NCBI GenBank assembly: GCA_002170245.2
Contig: NHFN02000002.1
Location: 1-47,633, forward strand
Direction: 5' to 3'
Length of the DNA: 47,633 nucleotides
Source of the DNA: Gammaproteobacteria bacterium TMED112
GTDB lineage: Bacteria > Pseudomonadota > Gammaproteobacteria > Magnimaribacterales > TMED112
The first letter of the stretch is position 1; the number at the start of each line of letters is the position of its first letter. Positions 34,378 through 43,667 of this stretch are shown piece by piece. Under the pieces are notes generated by a model. That model did no database searches. It worked only from the letters and a program-made list of their open reading frames with translations, and was not told the origin of the DNA. Made by a program: the position numbers and the translations under genes.

Positions 34378-34827
34378 ATGAAATTGAAATTTAAAATTCT
34401 TGACTCAAGGATAGGTAAAGATTTTCAAATACCTAAATATCAGACTTCAGGTTCAGCTGGATTAGATTTAATTGCATGTATCGATACTCAAGTGGTTTTA
34501 TCACCAAATGAGTCAACAATAATCTCTTCAGGTATTTCAATATTCATAGAAGATCCAGAATTTGCTGGAATGGTAATACCAAGATCAGGACTAGGTGCAA
34601 AAAAAGGTCTAGTATGCGGAAATTTAATGGGCCTTATAGATTCTGACTATCAGGGACCTCTTAGCATTTCTCTCTGGAACAGGTCAGATAAAGATATTTT
34701 AATTGAGCCAGGCGATAGGGTAGCCCAATTGATAATTATTAAAGTTGCACAAGTTGAATTGGATAAAGTTGATGAATTTGCTGAGACTGATAGAGGTGTC
34801 AAAGGTTTTGGCAGTACTGGAAGTTAG
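34378..34827 (+). CDS. dut: dUTP diphosphatase
   Basis: dUTPase keeps uracil out of DNA and supplies dUMP. The five trimeric dUTPase motifs are visible in 149 aa: [11 protein letters not shown] (motif 1), [11 protein letters not shown] (2), [14 protein letters not shown] (3), [10 protein letters not shown] (4) and the flexible C-terminal arm [11 protein letters not shown] (5). Its stop overlaps the convergent L31 gene by four bases. Confidence 0.96.
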   Translation: MKLKFKILDSRIGKDFQIPKYQTSGSAGLDLIACIDTQVVLSPNESTIISSGISIFIEDPEFAGMVIPRSGLGAKKGLVCGNLMGLIDSDYQGPLSISLWNRSDKDILIEPGDRVAQLIIIKVAQVELDKVDEFAETDRGVKGFGSTGS

Positions 34828-35075
34828 CCCGACTTCTTTCCAAATTTTTTCTCAAATCTCTGAACTCTTCCACCCGAATCAAGTATCTTTTGTTGTCCTG
34901 TATAGAACGGATGAGATGCTGATGATGTGTCAACAACACAATAAGGATATGTTTTACCATCTTCCCATTTTTTTGTTTGTGTAGTTTTTAAGGTTGAGCG
35001 AATAAGAAAATATTGATCCACACTGGTGTCGTGGAATAGTACTTCACGAGTTTCTGGATGTATATTTTTTTTCAT
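34824..35075 (-). CDS. rpmE2: 50S ribosomal protein L31, type B
   Basis: From the ATG at 35075 the protein is 83 aa: [20 protein letters not shown], then [23 protein letters not shown]. The zinc-ligand cysteines of type A L31 are missing (only one Cys, in YPYCVV), and the extra central region matches the zinc-free type B that replaces RpmE in low zinc. No type A gene is in this window. It diverges from priA with a gap of about 55 bases. Confidence 0.92.
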   Translation of the reverse strand: MKKNIHPETREVLFHDTSVDQYFLIRSTLKTTQTKKWEDGKTYPYCVVDTSSASHPFYTGQQKILDSGGRVQRFEKKFGKKSG

Positions 35076-35130
35076 AACAAATAATTTGAATTCGAATAAT
35101 ATCAAATTAATAATCTATTACAATAAATTC

Positions 35131-37095
35131 ATGAATTTTGTTCAAATAGCAATTCCATCTCCATTACGCCAAACATTTACTTATAAAAATCAATTTAAAC
35201 GTGATTTAGTCGGTAAAAGAGTTTTAGTTGAGTTTGGTAGAAGAAAGCTTGTAGGGATTGTTATTAACCAATCGGATCATTTTAATGACAGCTATAAATT
35301 GAAAGAAATTGATGAAGTACTAGACGAAATACCATTATTTGATAGACAAATATTAAAACAAATAATCTATATTTCTGATTATTACATGCATCCAATTGGA
35401 ATTGTTTTTGAATCTTTTATTCCAACTTTTTTAAGAAAAGCCAAACATCAAACCATCCTCGAAAAATATATAACTAAAACTAAGTCTCATAGTATTTCAA
35501 ATAACTTACATAACTTAACAAAAGATCAAAGAAAGGCTCTAGATTCTATTGAAGCAAAGGGCACAGGAGAAATATTGCTTTCTGGCATCACATCTTCTGG
35601 AAAAACAGAAATTTATAAACATTTTATCAAGGAACTTATAAATGGAGGAAAGAGCGCATTGGTAATGGTTCCCGAAATTTTCTTGACTCCTCAAATCTTT
35701 AATAATTTTCAGAAAACTTTTGGAAACAAGGTTTTTCTAAACCATTCAGGCCTAACGCCTATTCAAAGGATAAAAGTATGGCTTGCTGCTAAAGATAAGA
35801 AACCAAAAATTATAATTGGAACAAGGTCTTCAATCTTTTTACCAATCGAAAACCTCGGAGCAATTATTTTTGATGAAGAACATGATCAATCATATAAACA
35901 ACAAGATGGTTTTAGATATGATGCCAAAGAGATATCCAAAATACTTTATAGTTCAAAAGCAAGGATTGTATATGCATCTGCTACTCCATCACTAATGAAT
36001 ATAAATAGAGCAGACAATGGAGAAATTGACACTTGTGCATTAGATAGAAGAATATCGGATATTCCATTACCAAAAATATCTATACATCAAGTGTCAAAAA
36101 ATAAAACAACCGGGGGCATATCAAATGAATTGCTCAAAAAGATTGCTGAAAATGAAAAAGCTGGTCATCAAACACTAATCCTTTTAAATAGAAGGGGCTA
36201 TGCACCAATTTTTATGTGTAATTCATGTGGTTGGATTGCAAAAGGTAATTGTTGTGATGCAACCTTAGTTCTACACCAAAATGTACAAAGACTTAAATGT
36301 CATAGATGCGAAAGTGTTTGGGGAATCCCTAGATCTTGTCCAGATTGTGGAAGTAATGATTTTACGGATAGAGGATTAGGAACACAGCAAGTTGAGCAGG
36401 TACTTAAGAGGGAACTTCCTCAGGCAAATGTAGTGAGAATCGATAAGGATACCGTATCTGGAAAAGCCAAAAGAGAAGAAAGCACTACCAGCCTCGAAGA
36501 TACTAAGCCAAAAATATTTGTGGGTACACAGTTACTTGCTAAAGGACACGATTTTAAAAATATCAGCTTAGTCATTGTATTAAATATGGATTTTGGTCTA
36601 TTTGGTGCAGATATTCATATGCAAGAACAAACTGCTCAATTAATTGTACAGGTTGCAGGAAGGGCTGGGAGGTCAGGAATAGAAAATAACGTATATTTGC
36701 AAACAAAAGTATCTGATCATCCTTTATTTAACTTAATTCAAACAGGAAGTTACCAAAAAATTGCTAAAGAGCTCCTAGCAGACAGAAAAAAACTTGATTT
36801 AGCACCTTACATAAATCTTATATATTTAAAAGCAGAAGACGCTAATCAATCAAGATTAAGAAAGTTTCTAGTTGATGCTAAAAAAGAATTATCTGAAGAA
36901 GATATTGAGATTTATGGACCATTCGATAGTCCAGTAACAAAAATTGGGTTTAAACATAGAATGTTTTGCATTATACAAAGTACAAAAAAGCAAAAGATGC
37001 ATGAAGTTTTATCTAGATTTACTAAAAATACTGAAAAATCAAAAAAGGAAATATCAAATTGGGTTGTTGATATTGATCCCATCAATGCAGTTTAA
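35131..37095 (+). CDS. priA: primosomal protein N' (PriA helicase)
   Basis: PriA restarts collapsed replication forks. From the ATG at 35131 it has 654 aa, shorter than the 732-aa E. coli enzyme: the N-terminal 3'-DNA-binding region (AIPSPLRQTFTY), Walker A GITSSGKTE near 152-160, DEEH near 247-251, then a zinc-binding cluster of paired cysteines (CNSCGW, CHRCES, CPDCGS, about 363-410) and the helicase C domain with GTQLLAKGHDF and GRAGRSG. The frame extends further upstream, but that region has no family resemblance. The last 42 bases overlap the convergent tsaE. Confidence 0.96.
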   Translation: MNFVQIAIPSPLRQTFTYKNQFKRDLVGKRVLVEFGRRKLVGIVINQSDHFNDSYKLKEIDEVLDEIPLFDRQILKQIIYISDYYMHPIGIVFESFIPTFLRKAKHQTILEKYITKTKSHSISNNLHNLTKDQRKALDSIEAKGTGEILLSGITSSGKTEIYKHFIKELINGGKSALVMVPEIFLTPQIFNNFQKTFGNKVFLNHSGLTPIQRIKVWLAAKDKKPKIIIGTRSSIFLPIENLGAIIFDEEHDQSYKQQDGFRYDAKEISKILYSSKARIVYASATPSLMNINRADNGEIDTCALDRRISDIPLPKISIHQVSKNKTTGGISNELLKKIAENEKAGHQTLILLNRRGYAPIFMCNSCGWIAKGNCCDATLVLHQNVQRLKCHRCESVWGIPRSCPDCGSNDFTDRGLGTQQVEQVLKRELPQANVVRIDKDTVSGKAKREESTTSLEDTKPKIFVGTQLLAKGHDFKNISLVIVLNMDFGLFGADIHMQEQTAQLIVQVAGRAGRSGIENNVYLQTKVSDHPLFNLIQTGSYQKIAKELLADRKKLDLAPYINLIYLKAEDANQSRLRKFLVDAKKELSEEDIEIYGPFDSPVTKIGFKHRMFCIIQSTKKQKMHEVLSRFTKNTEKSKKEISNWVVDIDPINAV

Positions 37096-37527
37096 AAATT
37101 TTTTATTGTTTGTCTCAAACTCTATATATCGCGTTTGATTGGTTAAAGATAATTTTAAAAAAAACTCTTCACCAAAATTGAATCTAGAAACTTTATTAGG
37201 CCATTCAATGAAGAAAATTCCATTCGAGTTTTCAGTAATTTCAATTCCAAGCATATCAAAATCGTTCTGATTATCGAGCCTATATAAATCGCAGTGAAAA
37301 ATGTCTTTATTAGCTATCTGATATTCCTCCAAAATACTAAATGTTGGACTCTTAACAGCATTTTTCCAACCCATTGCTTTTAAAATCTCTCTAACTAATG
37401 TTGTTTTACCTGCACCCAAATTACCATCTAGATAAAATATTGCCAAGCCATCAAAATTTGATAAAAATTCACCAATTTTTTTTCCGAGCAATTCTGTCTG
37501 CAAAAGCTTTGATATATCTATCTTCAT
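37054..37527 (-). CDS. tsaE: tRNA t6A ATPase subunit TsaE
   Basis: TsaE is the small P-loop ATPase that supports TsaB-TsaD in t6A synthesis. The 157-aa product has GNLGAGKTT (35-43), SPTFSILEEY, the HCDLYRL motif and FIEWPNK, all diagnostic. Its C-terminal coding region overlaps the convergent priA by 42 bases, the largest convergent overlap in the window. It shares one base with the deoxynucleoside kinase upstream. Confidence 0.95.
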   Translation of the reverse strand: MKIDISKLLQTELLGKKIGEFLSNFDGLAIFYLDGNLGAGKTTLVREILKAMGWKNAVKSPTFSILEEYQIANKDIFHCDLYRLDNQNDFDMLGIEITENSNGIFFIEWPNKVSRFNFGEEFFLKLSLTNQTRYIEFETNNKKFLNCIDGININNPI

Positions 37528-38180
37528 TAAAAAAAGCTTGGTGTTAAATTTACAAATTCTCTGCCTTTTATTTCTCTCTTAAGGCAATCTACGACTTTTT
37601 TATAATCTTCATTATTCTCAACAAAATCTACATCATTGACATCTAGAACCAATAGGGGAGTCTCGGAGTAATCAAAGAAAAATTCAGTATAAGATTCACA
37701 AAGCCTCTCAAGATATTCTAAAGCGACATGATCTTCATATGATCTAGCTCTTTTATTAACTCTTTCAAGAACTCTCTCAGGTGTAGCTTGTAAGTATATT
37801 AGCAAGTCTGGTTTCGGGTAAGAATCATAAAATTTTGACTTAACTTCCTTAAAAATTTTGAATTCATCTGATGTTAGGTTTAGGCCTGCAAAGAGATCTT
37901 CTTTTTGAAACATAAAATCTGCAACAACCCTTCTTTTTATTAGATCATCTGAAAAGAACATATCTATCTGCTGAGATCTTTGCATCACAAAATACAATTG
38001 AGACGCAAAAGCATAATTCTGCTTATCTTTATAGAATGATTTTAAAAAAGGGTTTTCATCCGATTCCTCTAGACAAAGTTCGTGACCAAAATCTATGGCA
38101 ATCTTTCTTGAAAGTGAAGTTTTACCAACACCTATAGGGCCTTCGATTGCAATATAGTTAGGAATTTTGCTTTCTTGCAT
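37527..38180 (-). CDS. deoxynucleoside kinase family protein
   Basis: The 217-aa protein begins IAIEGPIGVGKTSLSRKIA (P-loop at 14-22) and continues with ENPFLKSFYKDKQNYAFASQLYF, ADFMFQKEDLFA and RARSYEDHVALEYLERL, which match the dCK/dGK deoxynucleoside kinase family. These enzymes salvage deoxynucleosides; the specific base is not evident. In many gammaproteobacteria a gene of this type lies near pcnB, as here, where the two overlap by 23 bases. Confidence 0.9.
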   Translation of the reverse strand: MQESKIPNYIAIEGPIGVGKTSLSRKIAIDFGHELCLEESDENPFLKSFYKDKQNYAFASQLYFVMQRSQQIDMFFSDDLIKRRVVADFMFQKEDLFAGLNLTSDEFKIFKEVKSKFYDSYPKPDLLIYLQATPERVLERVNKRARSYEDHVALEYLERLCESYTEFFFDYSETPLLVLDVNDVDFVENNEDYKKVVDCLKREIKGREFVNLTPSFF

Positions 38181-39390
38181 TTTTTTTCTTATTTGTGTTC
38201 AGTAACCTTATCTTCTTATCATAGTTTGCTGTTTTAAATTCTGTCCACCATTTGATTGATGCTTCTAAATTTTGTTCATTAATATTTCTTAGTAACAAAA
38301 AATCATAAGCAGCTCGAAATCTTAGATTTTTTGTAAAATTGATTGATTTCTTTCCAACTCTATTAAAACGGACCTGATTCATCCAAACATCTTTTATAAA
38401 ACTCGAGAATTTTTTTGGAATAGATGTAATCATTTGTTGTCTTCTGACAACCTCAGCAATGGATCTATAAAATCTTTTAAAATTAATATGTATGCTAATA
38501 CCAGAATCAAGAAAAACTTTAGGCCAAAGTAGTACTGCAAAGATAAAGCCAACATTAAGTTTCTTATTCAACTTAAATCGTTCGTCAGTTTCTCTAAATG
38601 CCTCAACATAAAACTTATCAAATATTCCATCTTCATCCTTAAAATGAGGAAATAATATATCAAAAACTCCATACGCTTTTAACTGTATAAACGATTGCTC
38701 TGCATGACCTGTCATAAACATTTTAACCACTTCTTCATAAAGTCTTGCTGTTGGCATTTCTAATAATTGATTTTTATGTTCTTTAATACTTTCAGCTATT
38801 TCTTGATCAATTGTGAAGTTTAATTTTGCAGCAAATCTTAATGCTCTTAGAATTCTTACAGGATCTTCTAGTATTCTCTCACCTGTATTACCAATAAATT
38901 TTATCTTTTTATCTTTGAGATCTTTGATTCCCCTTGTGTAATCAATAATTTCATGTGAAAAAGGATCATAATATATAGAATTTATAGTTAAATCTCTTCT
39001 CCATACATCCTCTTCTTGTGTACCCCAATTGTTATCCCTTACTATCCTACCCTTTTCGTTTATTTCAATTGATTCTGTTGTATTTGTACCTCCTGAGCGG
39101 AAGGTTGTTGCTTCTATAATTTCATCAGCAAAAGCTATGTGTACAAGCTTAAATCTTCTACCAATTATTCTAGAGTTTCTAAAAATCTTTCTAATTTTTT
39201 CTGGCTCACAGTTTGTAACTATGTCGAAGTCCTTAGGCTTAAGCCCTTTAATCATATCTCTGATACCACCACCAACTATGTATGCTTCAAACCCAGATTT
39301 ATGTAATTTTGATATTATATTTAAAGCATTTTTAGAGATAGATGCGTGGTTAATTCCAAATCTCTTGTCGTTATAAATATCAGGAGTCAC
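38158..39390 (-). CDS. pcnB: poly(A) polymerase I
   Basis: PcnB adds A-tails that mark RNAs for decay. The 410-aa product has the class II nucleotidyltransferase core: VGGGIRDMIKGLKPKDFDIV (39-58, with metal Asp54 and Asp56), RNSRIIGRRFKLVHI and RRDLTINSIYYDP, then RILRALRFAAKL, the RNA-binding neck. A basic tail follows. tRNA CCA-adding enzymes share this fold, but the RIIGRRFKL block and the neighbour genes favour PcnB. It is two bases after the PfkB kinase gene. Confidence 0.9.
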   Translation of the reverse strand: MTPDIYNDKRFGINHASISKNALNIISKLHKSGFEAYIVGGGIRDMIKGLKPKDFDIVTNCEPEKIRKIFRNSRIIGRRFKLVHIAFADEIIEATTFRSGGTNTTESIEINEKGRIVRDNNWGTQEEDVWRRDLTINSIYYDPFSHEIIDYTRGIKDLKDKKIKFIGNTGERILEDPVRILRALRFAAKLNFTIDQEIAESIKEHKNQLLEMPTARLYEEVVKMFMTGHAEQSFIQLKAYGVFDILFPHFKDEDGIFDKFYVEAFRETDERFKLNKKLNVGFIFAVLLWPKVFLDSGISIHINFKRFYRSIAEVVRRQQMITSIPKKFSSFIKDVWMNQVRFNRVGKKSINFTKNLRFRAAYDFLLLRNINEQNLEASIKWWTEFKTANYDKKIRLLNTNKKKNARKQNS

Positions 39391-39391
39391 T

Positions 39392-40366
39392 TCAATAATC
39401 AGCTTTTAATTTCTTGTACTGATCAATAGAAAGTCTTGGGCTTTTTTCTTGAACAATTTTGGATGATGCATAATTTCCAAATTCACATGCATTTAAAAAA
39501 CTTTCTTCTTCAATAATTTTATTTAAAGCTGCTCCAGCAAATATGTCTCCAGCTCCATTTGAATCAATAGCTTTTACATTTTTTGCTTTTATTTCTGAAT
39601 AAGAACCATTTTCAACTAAAAATGAGGTTTTTGCCCCATTAGTAACAACGAAATTTTCTGCAATTGAGCTAAGTTCTTTTACAAAATTATCTCCGACTAG
39701 AGATATTGCTTCTTCTTTGTTGCAAAATAGGTAATCAACTTTTCTTACATTAAATACTTCTTTAAAACGATTTTTGAAGGCCTGTACTACACCTGGGTCT
39801 GAAAGGCTTAATGCGAGTTTAGTTGTGTGTTTTGTTTTTTTAAGAATATTAAGGAAAGCTAGAAAATTTTCATCTGATGTGAATTGATAGCCCTCAGAAA
39901 ATAAAATTTTTGAGTTATTTGCCACTTCAATAAAGTCTTCATTGAATATTAATTTTTCAGAAGCACCAAGATAAGTTCCCATAGTTCTCTCACTATTTGG
40001 AGTTATGAATACAAGGCATCTGCCAGTACGTACTTCTTCATGATAAAAATTATTAATTGATGTAATGCCGTTCTCTTTGAGATTATTTTCATAAAGTTTG
40101 CCTCTTTCATCGTTTGCTAATTGACAGATATGCGCGCAATTGGAACCAAAGTTAGAAGTTGCAGCAAGACTATTTGTTGTTGAACCTCCACATACAATAT
40201 CAGGTGCAGAATCTGAGGGTAATCCAGATAGAATATCTTCCTGATCCTGATATGAAATTGACTTAAATTGATTAAAAAAAAGATTTGTAGAATCAACAAA
40301 TTTTTTTTCAACATAAAAAGTCTCATCTACTAACGCATTTCCAACTCCTAAAATATCAAATTTCAT
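39392..40366 (-). CDS. PfkB-family carbohydrate/nucleoside kinase (adenosine-kinase-like)
   Basis: This 324-aa ribokinase-superfamily enzyme starts DILGVGNALVDETFYV, close to bacterial adenosine-kinase-like proteins. GGSTTNSLAATSNFG is the substrate-side glycine motif and DSNGAGDIFAGAAL (about 268-281) is PfkB signature 2 with the catalytic Asp; the usual DTxGAGD has Ser in place of Thr. It overlaps hemL by 11 bases upstream and sits two bases before pcnB. Adenosine is the best guess for substrate, which would suit nucleoside salvage beside the deoxynucleoside kinase. Confidence 0.82.
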   Translation of the reverse strand: MKFDILGVGNALVDETFYVEKKFVDSTNLFFNQFKSISYQDQEDILSGLPSDSAPDIVCGGSTTNSLAATSNFGSNCAHICQLANDERGKLYENNLKENGITSINNFYHEEVRTGRCLVFITPNSERTMGTYLGASEKLIFNEDFIEVANNSKILFSEGYQFTSDENFLAFLNILKKTKHTTKLALSLSDPGVVQAFKNRFKEVFNVRKVDYLFCNKEEAISLVGDNFVKELSSIAENFVVTNGAKTSFLVENGSYSEIKAKNVKAIDSNGAGDIFAGAALNKIIEEESFLNACEFGNYASSKIVQEKSPRLSIDQYKKLKADY

Positions 40367-41651
40367 CTTTTATTTCTTTAAGCGATTCTTTTGCAAGTTT
40401 AGCAGCTTTTAACATCTTATCTTCATCATGCAAAGTTGATATAAAGCAACTTTCATAAGCTGAAGGTGGTAAATAAATACTTTTCTCGAGCATTTTTCTA
40501 AAAAATTTTGAAAATAATGCAATATCTGTTTTCTGAACATCATCGAAATTTTTTGGCAATGAATTTGAAAAGAAAAAACCAAACATTCCGCCTCTGACAT
40601 TAAATGAGAAAGGCATATTAAGTTCGTTTGTATATTCTTTAATTGGATTTAAGAATTTTTTTGCATTCTCTTCCATAGAAGTATAAATTTCTTTATTCCC
40701 TAGCTGCTTTAGCAAGGCTGTTCCTGCACTTACAGCAATTGGATTTCCAGATAAAGTGCCAGCCTGATAGACCGGTCCATCCGGAGAAATATTATTCATT
40801 ATTTCAGCCTTGCCACCGTAAACACCTACTGGCAAACCTCCACCAACGATCTTACCAAGCGCAGTTAAATCTGGAGTTATCCCTAATAATTCTTGCACAC
40901 CACCTCTTGCAACTCTAAAACCAGTCATAACTTCATCGAATATTAAAATCGTTTTATTCTTGGTGCATAAATTTCTTAATTCTTTAAGAAAATTTAAATC
41001 AGGCTCTATAAAACCCATATTTCCAGCAATTGGTTCAATTATTACTGCTGCTATGTCATTAGCATGTTCTTGAAATACTTTATTGAGGGATGAGATATCG
41101 TTATATGGAAGCGATATTGTTAGTTGTGATAATTCTTCAGGGATTCCAGGGGAATCAGGCACTCCCAAAGTTGCTAATCCTGAACCAGCTTTTACAAGCA
41201 ATGAATCTACATGCCCATGATAACAACCAATGAATTTAATTATTTTTTTTCTACCAGTTGTGCCTCTAGCTAATCTTATACAACTCATTGTTGCTTCTGT
41301 TCCAGAGTTAACCATTCTCAGTTTTTCAATACTAGGCAAATATGATTTTATAATTTTTGCAATTTCTAACTCATTTTTAGTGGGTGCGCCAAAACTTATT
41401 CCTTTGCTTGCCTGATTTTTTATTGCACTGACTATGTTTTTGTTCGAATGACCAAGAACCATCGGTCCCCAAGAGCCAACAAAGTCAAGATATTTATTTC
41501 CATCTTCATCATATAAGTAACATTCTCTAGATTTTTTAAAAAATATAGGCGTTCCGCCTACACTTTTAAAAGCCCTAACCGGAGAATTTACGCCTCCAGC
41601 TATATGATGTTTAGATTTTTCAAATAAATCTTGTGATTTCTTAGTTTTCAT
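40356..41651 (-). CDS. hemL: glutamate-1-semialdehyde 2,1-aminomutase
   Basis: HemL forms 5-aminolevulinate in the C5 heme pathway, using PLP. From the ATG at 41651 it has 431 aa: IAGGVNSPVRAFKSVGGTP near the start, VNSGTEATMSCIRLARG, FDEVMTGFR with the PLP Asp, and the Schiff-base Lys near 268 in TALGKIVGGGLPVG. The frame extends ten codons upstream but the family start is at 41651. It overlaps the PfkB kinase by 11 bases. hemG lies upstream on the same strand after a 105-base gap. Confidence 0.96.
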   Translation of the reverse strand: MKTKKSQDLFEKSKHHIAGGVNSPVRAFKSVGGTPIFFKKSRECYLYDEDGNKYLDFVGSWGPMVLGHSNKNIVSAIKNQASKGISFGAPTKNELEIAKIIKSYLPSIEKLRMVNSGTEATMSCIRLARGTTGRKKIIKFIGCYHGHVDSLLVKAGSGLATLGVPDSPGIPEELSQLTISLPYNDISSLNKVFQEHANDIAAVIIEPIAGNMGFIEPDLNFLKELRNLCTKNKTILIFDEVMTGFRVARGGVQELLGITPDLTALGKIVGGGLPVGVYGGKAEIMNNISPDGPVYQAGTLSGNPIAVSAGTALLKQLGNKEIYTSMEENAKKFLNPIKEYTNELNMPFSFNVRGGMFGFFFSNSLPKNFDDVQKTDIALFSKFFRKMLEKSIYLPPSAYESCFISTLHDEDKMLKAAKLAKESLKEIKDEI

Positions 41652-41756
41652 TAAGACGTTACAATTAATCTTTGATCCCAAAGACCTTATTTTTTACATT
41701 TATAATGATAGTTTTATATGACTAATTAAGCTAATACCAACAGCAAGCAAATGAGT

Positions 41757-42293
41757 TTAAGTTTTAAGATAATTATTCAAAACTTTATTTCCAAAGGACT
41801 CAACTTTATCCCAATCTGTAAATTCATAAATTTTTGAGGGATTAGTAGGACCTTTAGACATCCACATAATAAATCTAATCATATGCTTATCAAAAAAGTG
41901 ATATTTAGGGTAAGAAATTTTTCCTGCAAAAACTTCGAGAAGAGTAGGTTTCCAAGCAACTTTTTTTAAGAATTTTATAAGGTATGGATTAGTTTCAGGA
42001 GTATTTTTATCCTCTTTTCTGGCAACAGCGTTTACATTAAAAAATGCTGTTTTTTTTACATTTAATATTTTTATATTTTTTTTAATAAAGCTAAATAAAC
42101 TAGCTTTATGATTACCATACCTAATGCTTGCCCCTATTAAAATAAAATCAAAACCTTCAAGATCAAGAGAATCAGCCTTCTCGATGCTTGATAGCGTTAC
42201 TGTTGACTCATGTTTTAAAATGTCTATGATTCTTTCGCAGATTCTTACAGTATGACCATCTGTGCTAGAAAATAGAATTACAGTTTTCTTCAT
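41757..42293 (-). CDS. hemG: flavodoxin-like protoporphyrinogen IX dehydrogenase HemG
   Basis: HemG oxidises protoporphyrinogen IX with a quinone acceptor. The 178-aa protein is a long-chain flavodoxin: LFSSTDGHTVRICE is the FMN phosphate loop, ILIGASIRYGNH follows, and the late MWMSKGPTNPSKIYEFTDWDKV is diagnostic for HemG. Being quinone-linked, it works without direct use of oxygen, using the ubiquinone that other genes in this window make. It diverges from erpA with a gap of 54 bases. Confidence 0.93.
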   Translation of the reverse strand: MKKTVILFSSTDGHTVRICERIIDILKHESTVTLSSIEKADSLDLEGFDFILIGASIRYGNHKASLFSFIKKNIKILNVKKTAFFNVNAVARKEDKNTPETNPYLIKFLKKVAWKPTLLEVFAGKISYPKYHFFDKHMIRFIMWMSKGPTNPSKIYEFTDWDKVESFGNKVLNNYLKT

Positions 42294-42347
42294 AACGATA
42301 AGAATTATAAGTCAATAATTATTTTTGATAGAATATGTAACACATAT

Positions 42348-42695
42348 ATGGATATACAAATTAAAAAAGCAGCACCTTTTGAGCTTTCAGAAAGCGCGAT
42401 TAAAAAAATTTCTTCAATGGAAGCATTAGAGAATAATAAATTCTTTAGAGTTTATGTTACTGGAGGAGGATGTTCTGGCTTTCAATATGGATTTAAATTT
42501 GATGAATTTGACCATGATGAAGATGCAAAGCTTGATTTTGATAATGGGGTTCAAGTTGTCTTAGACCATTTGTCTTATCCTTATATATTTGGTTCAAAAA
42601 TAGATTACGTCGAGAACTTAATGGGTTCAAAGTTCACTGTAGAAAATCCAAATGCATCCTCTACTTGTGGATGTGGTGCATCCTTTTCTATTTAA
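42348..42695 (+). CDS. erpA: iron-sulfur cluster insertion protein ErpA
   Basis: ErpA is an A-type carrier that delivers Fe-S clusters to apo-proteins. The 115-aa product has the three conserved cysteines: Cys42 in TGGGCSGFQYGF, and Cys107 and Cys109 in STCGCGASF. The N-terminal AAPFELSESAIKKI and VENLMGSKFTVENPNA are typical. Clients in this window could include MutY. It converges directly on anmK with no gap. Confidence 0.95.
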   Translation: MDIQIKKAAPFELSESAIKKISSMEALENNKFFRVYVTGGGCSGFQYGFKFDEFDHDEDAKLDFDNGVQVVLDHLSYPYIFGSKIDYVENLMGSKFTVENPNASSTCGCGASFSI

Positions 42696-43667
42696 TTATT
42701 TAAATAAAACAGCTCTCTCTTCAAAAGCTAGGTATGCAAATGCAGCTGATTCTACGTATTTTGAGGAAATTAAACTGTCAATTGTATTGATCTCAGCTTT
42801 GATGGTCTCTTTTATTCTTTTCATCAGGTATTTATTCTCTGTGCCACCTCCATGAAAAATAACTTTTGCTGGAGCATTACAAAAATAAAAATACTCTTCA
42901 ATTTTTTTTACAGTAAGTTCTGCAAAGGTACTTAAAATATCTTCAGGATCTCTTTCTTCAAAAGATTTTTTATATTTATCAAATAAATTCATATAGATAC
43001 TTATATCATCTGCTCGAGGATAGGATAGAAAATCAATTTCGCTCAAAAGCTTTTCCAATAAATTATCATCTATGCAACCTTTGGATGCTAACAATCCTTC
43101 GTTGTCGAAGGTTCCTAATTTAAAATTTCTTATGGTTGCATCTAATAGACAATTACCAGGACCAATATCTGACGCATGTTCAATATTAGCGTCTTTTAGG
43201 TAAGTTCCATTGCATATACCTCCGATATTTATGACTAATTTCTCTGTTTCTGCCTCTGATAATAAATACTTATGGAATATTGGGATGAGAGGAGCTCCTT
43301 TGCCTCCTCTAGCAATATCAAAATTTCTAAAATCTGAATACACTGGGATTCTTGTCGCTTTGGCAATTATTTCAGGTGAGCCAGCTTGTAAACTGAAGTC
43401 ATCATTATGTAAGATTGTCTGACCAGGAAAAGCTATTGCTACTACATCTTGTATGTCTATGTTCCTGATCAGTTTCTTCACTAGTTCAATACTTTTACTA
43501 GTAATTTCTTCACCTATAAACGCTTTGTCTTGAGAAGTTTGATATCCTTCAGAGAAATCAATGGTTTCAGAGGCAAATATCTTAAAACCATTATCAAAAG
43601 AAACTAGACAACCATCCAGGCTGTCTCGACTGGTGCCAGACATAAGACCTACGTATAGGTTTTTCAT
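42696..43667 (-). CDS. anmK: anhydro-N-acetylmuramic acid kinase
   Basis: AnmK phosphorylates 1,6-anhydroMurNAc from recycled murein, giving MurNAc-6-phosphate. The start LMSGTSRDSLDGCLVSF is the ATP motif (MSGTSxDGxD is usual), VINIGGICN and DIGPGNCLLDATIR hold the substrate and catalytic Asp, and KVIFHGGGTENKYLM is the late glycine motif. At 323 aa it is about 45 residues shorter than the E. coli enzyme. It overlaps the M23 peptidase gene upstream by four bases. Confidence 0.94.
   Translation of the reverse strand: MKNLYVGLMSGTSRDSLDGCLVSFDNGFKIFASETIDFSEGYQTSQDKAFIGEEITSKSIELVKKLIRNIDIQDVVAIAFPGQTILHNDDFSLQAGSPEIIAKATRIPVYSDFRNFDIARGGKGAPLIPIFHKYLLSEAETEKLVINIGGICNGTYLKDANIEHASDIGPGNCLLDATIRNFKLGTFDNEGLLASKGCIDDNLLEKLLSEIDFLSYPRADDISIYMNLFDKYKKSFEERDPEDILSTFAELTVKKIEEYFYFCNAPAKVIFHGGGTENKYLMKRIKETIKAEINTIDSLISSKYVESAAFAYLAFEERAVLFK

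Noticed and set aside
34819-34837. Intrinsic terminator between dut and L31
   Set aside because: Only a six-pair stem including one G-T pair, and the T-run starts eight bases later, inside the L31 coding end.
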